From Alitta virens (Eukaryota; Annelida; Polychaeta; Phyllodocida; Nereididae): DNA of 64,000 nucleotides. A program made the translations under genes and the position numbers. Position 1 is the stretch's first letter. Each line of letters starts with the position of its first letter. Below the pieces are notes generated by a model, which ran no database searches, was not told where the DNA came from, and saw nothing but the letters and a program-made list of their open reading frames with translations. Below are positions 25,001 through 35,140 of this stretch, one piece after another. The stretch lies in NCBI GenBank assembly GCA_932294295.1, contig OW028579.1, positions 36,463,362 to 36,527,361 of the forward strand, written 5' to 3'.

Positions 25001-28000
25001 ACTTGGTGGAGATGCTTATGGTAAGTCAGTCCTAGTGATGTGGGGGTGGGGGCCTAGCTCAGTGGTAGCGCGCTGGGCTTCCAACCACTGGGTCCCGGGT
25101 TAAATTCCCGGTCGAGCCTATGTTGGATGGCTGTTTCATCCTTCGTCTCATTGCCATGGGGCCTGCCTGTCCTAATTAGCCCATCAGGTGCAGAAATACA
25201 GGACGTAAAGCCCTAAACAACCACCACCACAGTCCTAGTGATGTGCATTAGCATCTTAAATCATGTATCTATCTATGTCCGTTTGTATATATATAGTAAA
25301 TTATAATGTATTTGTAGAAAGAGCAGGTCTCTCTGACAGCAGTGATCTCTAAATTTGTAAGAACTGGGACCAGGACAATGAATAGTGTTACTCTATCTTG
25401 AAATATTACTTTGTCTTGTATATCATATCATATCATATCATATCATATCATATATACGTATATAGTCTGTAGATATAGCTTGTCTAGTAGTTTTAGCGTT
25501 AGATCTGAATATTTTTTTTTTTATTTCTATTTTTCGTTGTATTAACGCAGTCAATAAAACTATATGTATATATGTGTAATACAGTGATAGGCCTAGTTCC
25601 TAGTGCTCAGTCATTGCTTTATATAATATTTAGGTAATCAAAACATTCTTATTAATATCTTTAGCTGTGTCAATGTTTACCAGAGTGAGGCGTATCAAGA
25701 AAATTGTCTTTCTGATATGGTGGAGAATTCGGTTGACCGGCATCCGTATTCAAAGTACATGATAAATTATCTTTGTGTAATATTTCTATATGACGAAGAA
25801 TTCAGCCGAGTGATGCCGTTATTCCAAATAGATTATCTTTTTGATATGGTGGAGAATTCGGTTGACTGATTCTTACATCATACCGAGAGCACTAATATTA
25901 GAAGTCATTGCTTTACATAATATTGAGATAACTGCCTTTTTTAAATATAACCTGTTTCGCTGTTCACCATTATAGAGTGAAGACACACAACTTTCCAATT
26001 TGAAAATGAGAAACTGCAACTTCGATGACACTGACCTGGTCGTCATAGCAACGGCTTTGGAAACCAACAAATCAATCACCCATTTCAATTTAGCTTCAAA
26101 TTCTGTGAGCAATGATTAAAAAGTTGGATTGAATCTCTAATTTTTGCTCTTCTTCAATTAATCACAGCAGGATGTTCAAGGATTCCATTACCAACTGTTT
26201 GTTCCTTCACAGGTGGCTTCTCATAATACCTTGCTCAAGGTCATAATGACTTGTTTACAACACATATTGATGACGTCATTAAATTTAGATGACACCAGGG
26301 TAACCCATCCAGACGACAGTGAAATAGGTAGGCTAACTACTGTTATAACTTTTTCAAATTATTATTACGCAGCTTCAAGGCAGCTGAGAGAGACTGAAGC
26401 TTGCACAGTCCTACCTAAAGGTGTATTTGTAACTGTGTGATCTGTGTATCATACTAAGTGTGGTTTGGAAAGATAGTTAGATAGATAAATAAATAGATAG
26501 ATATGGAAAGCAGCCCTCTAAGGCAAGTTCTTGCCGCTATCGAGGGTTGATTGATGAGGTGAGAGAGAGGAGTCAACCCATGTTACACATTTACCCCCAT
26601 GGACGGGATCTTTTACTTGCCTCAGCATAGACTCTTGAGTACAAGGGAATGCCATTTAACATCTCATACGAATGACATCCAGCTGGGATGTTGCTCATGA
26701 AGTGTGCCCAGCCTGGGATTGAACCCGGGTCCTTCAGAGGAGCAGGCAAGCGTCTTACCACTAGACCACCCAACTGCACAAAAGAACATCAATTATCTAG
26801 CGGACCATCTGTCTATCTACCTGTCATTCATGATTATGACTTATAACAAACATTAATTTCTATTTCAGATTGTCAAATAAAACTGACTGCCCCCTCCCGA
26901 ATGGAGACTTTAAGTCTTGCAAACTGTTCTTTAGCGAATTCCCACTTGGAAGCGCTGCTATCAACACTAGATGGCAGCAGTCTATGCAATCTGCGAAGTT
27001 TGAATTTGAGCAACAATCCAAAAGTAACAGTCAGAGAGATGGCACCAGTCGTTTCACTTTGTTTAAGCGGCTTGAAAAGACTGAATTTGGGCTTGAATGA
27101 CTGCCAGGATATTGAACTTTTGCACCGATCTAGCCCTGATATGAAACTGACTTACCTGAACCTGCGAAAATCCAAAGTCAAGTATGACACGATTAATGAT
27201 CTTCATCTCATTTTCGACCAATCAGAAGATGCTACATTAGTCTTAGACGGAATTCGGTTTTCTGGATCAGGAATGAAGGCCTTGAAAGATCTTCTAGGTG
27301 AGTGCTCAAGGCCGAAACAGACTGGTAACAGGTCTTAATGTTAAGGTGGTCTTTTAATGGAGTACATAATAGTGATTCGACCAAAATGAAGTATGAAAGC
27401 TTTGTGCATTTTATGGAGAAATGGTCTTAGCAGTGTCGTGGACTATGTGATCTATATAATATTATATATTATTTATTCATTCACAATAATAATATTTGGT
27501 ATTCACTCTTTAATAGTCTAGGTTTAAAAGTTAATCTATCAAATTTTGCATTTCATTTTTACAGTGAATTTCAGAACCCTGTCAGCCCTCAGTCTTGGTG
27601 GGTGTTGCCTCTCGGATGGAGACACCCAACTATTATGTGACGTCATTAACTCTCCTGGCCTCCCTCTGCACATGCTCAAACTGGCAGCCAATCGCATTTC
27701 AGATAAAGGGGTCAATGCCCTGATGGAAGCTTTGGTGTCTCATGCGAGTCATCCCCTCAAACTTATTGATCTCTCTGATAATCAAGTAAGTACAAATCAC
27801 AATCACAAATTCCAGATTTTTGAAAAGTACAGTCCTGAAAATAAATTTTGGTCTTTTTAAAAATAAAATAATTGCTCCTACAGATCACCAGCAAAGGGGC
27901 TATCAAACTGGGTGAATTGTTCAAACATCCATCCCATCAAACCCAAGTCCACTCTCTAAATGTCAGTCGCAACAATATAGGTAATATTGATTAAAAGCAT

Positions 28001-30902
28001 TTCCATGAAATTGTATAAACAAACATATTAATAGTAAAATAAAAAACGTCTTTATACTTGTGTTCCAGACCCAGTTGGTTTGAAAGCTCTGGCTTCTCTC
28101 ATTGGTCAGTGTCCAATCACGTGCCTCCATCTGAACAACCAGAGCGCCACCTTCAGGGAGGAGGAGGTGGACGAGATATGTGAAGAAGTGGCAAAGGGCC
28201 TTGGTAAGAAATTTATCGAAAATGATTAAAAAAACTATGATGTATGATTCAAGTCATTGGTTGAGTTGATCTCTTAAACCTTAATGTAATTGCTTTTATG
28301 TTCTTCTTAAAAATTCATAAATGTATCATCAATTCAGGTATGGAGATTTCAAAAGGTGATGATGATGATGTCAAGGTTGGTTGTGCTAAATTGGAATCGT
28401 TGCCCCCTGGTGGATTTTTGGTGAAGTTAACTGGGCTTGCAGGAGAATCAGGTTAATATATATTAATAATTTTATTTCTTGAACATCCATTTGAATACTT
28501 TTCCATTATTTGAATTCTTTCTTAGCCTGTCATTTGCACATATGCAGGGCCAGTTGGAAAATGTTTGGACAGTGCAGCTATACCAACTGACTACAGTCGA
28601 CAAAGACTGCCATGCTCTTCCTTGCAGGAAATGGCTGATCTGGCAGCATATCTGTTAGGGAAAGGTGAGAGTCTGAATTATTTAAGTACAGGGGAGGCAT
28701 TAATGACCATCAATGGGTAAAATCAAGATGAGACAACAGACTGTTCAGTTTAATATCTTTCCTTTTCTCCCTGGTTTTGAAAATACCGTTGCTTGAGTTG
28801 GGTGCATCTTTATTCTGTTGGCTGATGCCTTAAGTTAAACATGTTATAATAATTTAAGTGTTGGAGAATTTGGCTGGTATCTTTATTCAAATACATGATC
28901 TTTATCATGTGGTGCCACCGTGGAGAATTTGGCTGGCTGATGTCTTTATTAATTTAAACATACTGAGGTTCTCTTAATCTGCAATTTACTGTCCAAGAGA
29001 AATTCTTGTAAATTGTTAGCTCCCCATCACATATAAGATATAATTATATTGAAAGGAAAATGTGTTGTTCTATTTCTTGTAATTTACAAATATGTAAAAA
29101 ATGAGACTTTCTACCGCCTTTTGCAGAAAAATGTGAGATCACATCTGAAGAATGGGATGTCGTCATAAATGCAAAGAAGGAATTTCCTGAGTGGCTGAAG
29201 GTAATATCAATCATATAGGCCCTACCAATAATTAAACTTATACAATAATTGTACGATAATAATGACAGCTGAATAAACATCCTTCATTCATTACAGGTTC
29301 CTGAGAATTTTGACCGCACTGTCTTCCTATCTCACCTTCCCTCCAGTGTCACTGTTCAGAAGATGGAAGGTGTCTTTGAAAATGAGGTTGATTGTGACGT
29401 CACCGAGGTTTACCTTCTAAAGGTATCAGCTCATGGCTGTCTGTGATTTATCCAATTGCATTGAATCTGCATGAACAAAATGCATAATTCCCAAGTTTTA
29501 GAAACTGGTTTGCTGGTCACCCAAGTGAGGCCGGTGGTCCATGGGTGGCGAGTTGCCATAGACCCCTGGAAGCTTTGGCATCTAAGGGGGTCTGTGATGC
29601 ATTCTGGGCATTTTAGAGCTACTAATAGTTGAGATTTATTGAACTTAAATTGTATTGTTTAATTTTGCTACTCACAATTGTACAATAGACAACTTTTACT
29701 ACCTTTAAACTCGAACCATAACCATGTAAAACTGGGCATGGTGCCAAAAGAGGGTGTTTGGCTAAAGTTTGCTGGTCAGAGGGCTTTAACATTAAATGCT
29801 GGTCAGACCCGCCAAATGAGGGTCACTTGGGAGCTATGAAAGTGTGTGGGTCATGGTTATCTCTCTGTAACTAGATGAGGTACATAACAAATGCCCTTTT
29901 GCAGATTTTTGTTTAGAATTTCCGTTAATGATGGCCATATGAATTGAGAATTACAATATGATTAACAAATCCCTTTTTGATTATCACTGGGAATACCTTT
30001 GTGCACCTTTCCCCAGTACATCCAAGAAAGTTTTAATGATAAAAAAAAATGTCAGGTAATGGCAAGGGCAAACTGTTTACCCTACATTTCATAGCAATGC
30101 CCTCATCAAAATATGAACAGGCTCGCTTGAATGGTGGGAGTCCACCATCGGACAGTTGAATTGGCCCTCAAAGTTTACTGTCTCATGTCCAAGCTCGTTA
30201 TTAGCATGATTAGTATGTAGATATATCTGAGTGCACTGGTTTGCATTAATTGACTGTAGTAAAAATGTGTTTCTTTCCAAATTGACAGGATCCCATTTCC
30301 AGGAAGAACAATGGCTTTGCTTGGGCTCTGTTGGGATCTAACAGTGATGTGGAGAAGGCCATGGGTTACATGAACACTGGGCAGGTAATGAACCTCACTA
30401 ATAAGATCTCATCGTGAAAAATTAACGCATGAAATGGCTATATTAGTTACCCGTGGCGAATAAATGATGCGAGATTAATTTTATGACATAGAAAACGTTA
30501 AAAAGTAACTTATATATTTTGAACTGGATGGAAGGACGGAAGGGGTCTGTGGGGCATTTGAATACAGAAAACAAAACTGCCTTCTCAAGCATATTTTAGA
30601 AATTGAAACACTTACACTTATATATCAAATATATAAGATAAACACGAGTCTCAAATGCTTTATTTCAGGCCCAACTTTACAGCCAGCCGTATGTCATCAG
30701 TCCCTTGAATCTCAAGATCCTGTCAGACTCCGCAAATGCCTCAGATTCCATTGCTGAGGACGAAATTGCTTTAAGGAAAGCCACCAGGAGGCGTGAGGAA
30801 GAGGAACACCGCGCCCTCTTGCGTAAAAGTTATGTGGAATCCCAAGACAGACATGCTTATAGGCTGGCCCATCCTGCCTATGCAGATGGTAGGATATGGT
30901 AG
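22034..30902 (+). CDS. Acylatable LRR protein with C-terminal RRM-like domain
   Basis: Sixteen exons join in frame to 1022 aa: 22034-22810, 23254-23379, 23855-23991, 24879-25020, 25976-26104, 26213-26327, 26869-27297, 27565-27785, 27884-27980, 28069-28203, 28338-28451, 28548-28664, 29127-29200, 29297-29422, 30289-30384, 30669-30902. The start MGCNASS fits N-myristoylation (Gly2) with palmitoylation (Cys3), so membrane tethering is likely. Residues 10-220 are acidic, polar and probably disordered. About 240-760 holds ribonuclease-inhibitor-type LRRs (LDISGNN, LNISHNQL, LNLSNNP, IDLSDNQ, LNVSRNN). Residues 872-960 resemble an RRM, with RNP2-like VFLSHLP (880-886) and RNP1-like GFAWALL (922-928). 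The end is basic and acidic (ATRRREEEEHRALL). Such LRRs are generally protein-binding scaffolds; the function here is unknown. A possible donor at 30892 leaves an extra 3' exon open, and an acceptor just before the ATG suggests a 5' non-coding exon. Confidence 0.85.
22966..23093. mobile_element. Palindromic element, copy 1 (LRR gene intron 1)
   Basis: Two arms built from CATGCGTTT and CCATGCGTTTTCC face each other across GCCTCATTATAATTAGCT. The right part runs on to CACATTTGGCCATGTA. The same element is complete at 54568-54723. The left outer arm is missing here. Confidence 0.8.
24155..24724. mobile_element. Non-autonomous DNA element with 15-bp TIRs (LRR gene intron 3)
   Basis: CCAAGGCTACTGACT at 24155 is repeated as a perfect reverse complement at 24710-24724. 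Flanks ACTAAA... and ...TTTAGT extend the symmetry outward. The 570-bp interior has no open frame. The superfamily is not identified. Confidence 0.65.
25027..25245 (+). mobile_element. Young tRNA-derived SINE with 16-bp target duplication
   Basis: The body spans 25043-25229 and is flanked by perfect CAGTCCTAGTGATGTG copies at 25027-25042 and 25230-25245. The head has box A (TAGCTCAGTGGTAGCGCGC) and box B-like GGGTTAAATTCCC. The 3' end is (CCA)n. It sits 22 bases after the donor of LRR-gene exon 4. The perfect duplication implies recent LINE-driven insertion. Related copies: 20055-20128 and 33838-34012. Confidence 0.9.
25421..25455. repeat. (ATATC)n microsatellite
   Basis: About six head-to-tail ATATC units in LRR-gene intron 4. 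Confidence 0.9.
25604..25925. repeat. Direct and inverted GGTGGAGAATTCGG repeats (LRR intron 4)
   Basis: GATATGGTGGAGAATTCGGT occurs at about 25715 and 25843, with an inverted partial copy between them (GAATTCAGCCGAGTGATGCC). AGTCATTGCTTTAYATAATATT flanks the block at about 25608 and 25902. Related units recur at 28860-28945. Confidence 0.65.
26472..26777 (-). mobile_element. tRNA-derived SINE, shared-core family (tail type a)
   Basis: On the minus strand: box A (TGGTCTAGTGGTAAGACGC), box B (GGGTTCAATCCC), the shared core, then GCAGCCCTC... and a (CTAT/TTAT)n tail at 26472-26500. A second copy lies at 38561-38852. It is in LRR-gene intron 6. Confidence 0.85.
28860..28945. repeat. Two-unit TGGAGAATTTGGCTGG repeat (LRR intron 12)
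   Basis: TGGAGAATTTGGCTGG occurs twice, about 58 bases apart, with ATTCAAATACATGAT between. It is the same unit as in intron 4 of this gene (25604-25925). Confidence 0.65.
29726..29842 (-). repeat. Dispersed repeat, copy 2 (LRR intron 14)
   Basis: Reverse complement of the repeat at 8110-8224 in PANK4 intron 1, with shared TGACCAGCATTTAATGT and GCCCAGTTTTAC segments. Confidence 0.75.
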
Positions 30903-32575
30903 CATATAATAAACTGTTAAAAATCCATATAAGAAGGACTATTCAGCGTCAGTTGATATAAAACGTGCAATGTCTTGAAATGGTTAATGGTACAAAATCA
31001 GTCTTGTGAAAACTTGTCATCTCTGTGACGTTTGAAATGGTGATTCTATGAATAAATCATTACTGTTGAAAAAAAAAGTCATATAATTTGTATCAGTTGT
31101 TGGTATAACCCCAAGCTCTTTTCAAATGCCTCGTTGCGCCACAACTGCGGTAGCAGTTGTAATGTAAATTCTCCATACCAAGAAAATGTAGAGGCCTTGC
31201 TTATGAATCATTATATATAATATATATATATATAGCAGGTGCTCAATTAAAACAATGTCATCATGGACCCAAAATATTTGTCCATCCATGCTCCACCTAC
31301 AGTATAATCCCATTAATAGCTATTAATTCAACAGATATTGGATTAGATTGCGCCATATGTTGCATTTTACCATAAGGAGTCCGTCCACCTATCAAAGCAT
31401 GGAATTGAGGCTACAATTTTATTATCAAAGAGATGGTTTTAAAAAAAGAAACCTGTACCAGACTTGTAAGATATTATTGTGATAGTAGATAGTAGATTGT
31501 GTTGAATAAATTTTTGTTTTGTTTTTTTGTTTGTTTTGTGAATGAGGAATTATAATTTAAATGATCGTATTAATGATATGTGAACATATTAAACAAAACA
31601 ACAATCTTTTCCCTGTGTTGGATTCGTACCCAGTGCCGTCAGCCCCCATTCTTATCATACCGGCGCCCTATAAAACCTCTTCACAATTCCGCCACTGCTG
31701 CAGGCTTTTTATAGTGCAACTTTCCTGGGAGTACAAATGTTGATTTCTCTTCTTCGCCGCCTGTGGATTCTCTGCTTCTCCTGTTAATTTCTCTGTTCTG
31801 TAATTTTCTCCGCCTCTCAGTTTTGATTCGCTGGTTAGTTTCTCTCTCTGCGTTGAGACACCGTGTGGAAGATTGATGCACCATCAGCCTCATGCATAAA
31901 TTTAATTATACCCTAAGGGTTATAAAAACTGCCAAATACCCCTGTAGTCATTTGGTTATGAGAAGTTGTCATTGTTTTATTTATCTAAGTACCTAAGTAC
32001 TAGCATTTATTAACGATCAAATTCAATTAAGATCTGGTACAAAAACTATACAGTTCTGTTGTAAGTCTCAAGTTTGATTCCAGGCCTGGGAACTTAAATT
32101 CAATTATTTATGAGCCGTATCTTAACTATAGGTGGTGCTTTTTAATTCATTGTCTATGCTGGGCACAAAAAAGACCCACCCTATGGGGTATGGTAATTAT
32201 GCAACAAAGTTTGGATCATTAGGAAGTAAAAATAAATTCTGTGCAAACGATAATTTTTTTAAAATTAAGGGGAAAAAAGCTGATAAATCTTGCTACAATG
32301 TAACATATTTTTGATACTAGAAAATGAAGAAACAAGGAGAAACATAAACTATAGGATGATGGCTACAATTATATATAGAATAGGAAAGACAGAAGACCAC
32401 ATTCTTTAAAGACAGCATTTCCCTGTCTTACAAATAAAGTATGCAATTCAAACACTTGAAATATGAGATTTAGGATATTAAGATGTAAACAAGACCATGA
32501 GGTTGCTATTTCATGCTCCATGTAGGAAAATGCTTTATATAAATATCATGTGAATTTCATACTCTAATATGTATA
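30903..32575. other. Gene-free stretch after the LRR gene
   Basis: It holds the LRR gene 3' UTR, a TA microsatellite near 31208-31235 and a possible tRNA-like SINE head on the minus strand at about 31618-31690 (box B-like GGGTACGAATCC). Nothing else is recognisable. Confidence 0.45.
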
Positions 32576-32675
32576 GAAAATCTGGTAATCAAAGAAAAGC
32601 AAATTGAAAGAGTGAACAAGTTTAAACTTCTGGGGATTTGGATCTCTAGCAACCTGAAGTGGGACTGCCAAATAC
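32576..32675 (+). mobile_element. LINE reverse-transcriptase fragment, 5' part
   Basis: An open stretch reads IERVNKFKLLGIWISSNLKW, which is the ExVxxFKYLGxxISSxLxW block found near the C-terminus of many non-LTR reverse transcriptases. It stops abruptly at 32675, where a hAT-like element begins, and continues at 34107. Confidence 0.75.
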
Positions 32676-33166
32676 TAGGGCTCTGTATCGTTTGATTCAA
32701 ACGATACGATATGCATCATCGTTACACTCATTCGATACACGATAAGTCGCCGATACATATTCATAGCTATATATAAGTAAAACAAATTTATTATTCAAAT
32801 AGGACGTTTAGGGAATCGGACATTTCAGGTTTGGACGTTTTGGTTGTCAGACGTTTTGACTTGATACTGCTCCAAGTCAGCTAAACACTGATTGGCTGTT
32901 ATATTTTGGGACTACTCATTTCGACCAATCACAGCACATAACACAAAGTAATCAAAATGGCGGTTGTCACTGATAATCACGACGATCTGAGCTACGTTTT
33001 GAAAGGAAATTGATTTATAAAATTTGCATCTTAGGGACAGAATAACTATATTTTATGGTTTACCTCTGATACTGAAAATCACATGTCGTATACCGGTTCT
33101 TTTATCGATTGCTTGTTACCGGTGTGACCGATAATCACCGAACCGGTGTAGAACCCTACCATATAC
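32668..33166. mobile_element. hAT-like non-autonomous element inserted in the LINE
   Basis: The body (32676-33158) begins TAGGGCTCTGTATCG and ends with the diverged reverse complement CGGTGTAGAACCCTA. An 8-bp target duplication flanks it: CCAAATAC (32668-32675) and CCATATAC (33159-33166), 7 of 8 matching. An 8-bp duplication and CCCTA/TAGGG ends fit hAT elements. No transposase frame is present. Confidence 0.7.
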
Positions 33167-33174
33167 TATATCTG

Positions 33175-34108
33175 TACCCAGTGAAGATGTGAGCTAACGT
33201 TACACTCACAGTGATCTCACTCAGAGCTCAAAGGATGAGATCACAAGGATGACATCACAGTTAGCTCACCATGAGCTCACCTCATGATGTCACACAGTGA
33301 CCTTATGGTGAGTATGATGCCATCCTGACTAATATAGGTGGCGTGGTAGTCAAATGCATGATAGCTTCCAATCACATTTCTTTACTTTATGCCAATATTC
33401 TGTATACATTGTAACTATGTAACCAAATGTTTTGAATATAAATATAAATAGTTCTTATAGAAAATACCTTGATACTATTTAAAACATTACTCTCTGATCT
33501 CTTAAGATCTCCAACCAAATGGTAAGTAGTAGATTAGCTTGCTTGTAGTTTTTGTTACTTCTAGTGCAACAAATGACCATAAAATATCACAACAGGATTT
33601 AGTAGGCTGGCTTGCAAAGTAACCAATTTTCATTACTTATCATTTTCAGAATGTATAACAAGGATGGGAAAAGAAACTACATGAGTGGTGGTAGTATTTG
33701 CAGCATATATCTTATTAATAATAAGTTATCATTGGTACAACAGACATTATTTGTGCCACAGAAGGTCACTAGAATCATATGATGAGCTCACAGCTAGTTC
33801 ACAGAAGACTTACACTGTGACCTCACTCTTTGAGCTCACTGGTGGTGGTGGATTAGGGCTTTACATCCTGTATTTGTGCACCTGATGTGCTAATTAGAAC
33901 AGGCAGGGACCATGGCAATGAGATGAAGGATGAAACAGCCATCCAACATAGGCTCGACTGGGAATTTAATCCGGGACCCAGCCCAGTGCGCTACCACTGA
34001 GCTAAGCCCTACTGTGAGACCACTGAGTGGTTACACTTTTAGCTCACAGTGGTCTCACAGTAAGACCTTTTTGTGAGCTTCATGTGAGCTCAAATTCTTC
34101 ACTGGGTA
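33175..34108. mobile_element. TA-flanked MITE with internal GTGAGCTCAC repeats and nested SINE
   Basis: The terminal inverted repeats CCCAGTGAAG (33177) and CTTCACTGGG (ends 34106) are flanked by TA on each side, as for Tc1/mariner-type insertions. The interior carries many copies of TGAGCTCAC / GTGATCTCAC / TGTGACCTCAC. A SINE at 33838-34012 splits it. Confidence 0.75.
33838..34012 (-). mobile_element. tRNA-derived SINE inside the MITE
   Basis: Minus-strand full-length copy of the element at 25043-25229: box A and box B region at the right end (CGGGACCCAGCCCAGTGCGC, CTACCACTGAGCTAAGC), (CCA)n tail at the left end (GGTGGTGGTGG). Confidence 0.85.
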
Positions 34109-34290
34109 TCAAGGTATCCAAAATACTTCATTATTTACACAGACTCAAACCAGCGGGATTATTCCAAGATGACTTTCTAAAGATTTACACTTTTATGATT
34201 CAATTACTTCTTTGTCTGTAAAGCTGATCCAGCAACTGGAAAGAATCCAGAAGAGACCATATAAGGAAGCGCTAGAGACATGGAATATTT
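34107..34290 (+). mobile_element. LINE reverse-transcriptase fragment, 3' part
   Basis: This continues 32576-32675 after the two insertions. It reads ILHYLHRLKPAGLFQDDFL, a typical LxxLRxLKRAGxxxxDL block, then, after a frameshift, LIQQLERIQKRP and KEALET. Stops and frameshifts show it is dead. Confidence 0.75.
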
Positions 34291-35140
34291 TGTTGTAGTT
34301 CTTAATTTATTCCTGAGGGGTTGTTTCTCGCTTCCGTGGTGAGGCCCGGGTGGACCTGTTGGCTGCCGGAAGTCAGGCTGTGTCCCTTGCAGTGTCACTG
34401 AATAAGAGAACACCAGAACCAGTTTGAGTCTTTCTTCACATCTCAGACATTATCCATACATTATCCATACATCACTCTTCTTCCTATCTGCAATGATCCT
34501 CTGCTATGATCTCTTTGCTGTGATCTTTCCCCCCTTCTCTGATTTTCTCTCTCAGCCTTCCCCCTCTCTCTCCTGTGCCTCTCTCTCTCTGGCGTGTTCC
34601 CCTCTACTATTCTTGCGGTTTACTTCATCTTACTTATACAAGCCAAAATGTAACCAATTGTAGCGATTCTGGGCTATTTAAGGGTCGTTTTGCGTTGTAG
34701 GTAATTCAGTACTACGACGTTGCACCAATTGACTTTCCTTCTCCTCAGTCCTGGTGCCCATTTACTGAACAAGACTGCTTTGCACAGGCCTAGGGCTGTT
34801 TCACTGAACTAAACAATCTTGCACAGCCCTAGTATTCTTTCAATGAACTACCTTGCACAGCCCTAGTGTTCATGCACTAAACTAAACTACACTGTCTTGC
34901 CCAGTCCTAGACAACTACATGGACTTGCCCAGTCCTAGACAACTACATGGACTTGCCCAGTCCTAGACAACTACATGGACTTGCCCAGTCCTAGACAATC
35001 TTGCTAGTTGCATGACTATGCCACAATATACTCACACTAGTCAGGAGAGGAGACTATTTAAAAAGACGTTCACAGACATGCAACAGACTGAAAATAAATT
35101 GACCTGTTACCAAAAGAATGTCAGTTTGAATATATTCTCA
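34291..35140. other. Unclassified repetitive stretch, possibly LTR-like
   Basis: The composition changes sharply after the LINE: a GC-richer block (GAGGCCCGGGTGGACCTG), CT-rich runs near 34540-34600, then the 28-bp tandem array, then TATTTAAAAAG and GAAAATAAA near 35050-35100. The order of TATA-like and poly(A)-like signals hints at an LTR, but I found no paired copy or primer-binding site. Confidence 0.3.
34896..34994. repeat. 28-bp tandem repeat, three full units plus a part
   Basis: Three identical 28-bp units (34911, 34939 and 34967), each containing CTACATGGACTTGCCCAGTC, follow a partial unit at 34896. Perfect identity implies recent expansion or homogenisation. Confidence 0.95.

Noticed and set aside
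25052..25120. tRNA gene
   Set aside because: Pol III boxes are present, but acceptor and anticodon stems do not pair properly and the sequence continues into a SINE body with target duplications.
34896..34994. Regular repeats that could suggest a CRISPR array
   Set aside because: The units are contiguous with no unique spacers and the genome is eukaryotic. It is a simple tandem repeat.
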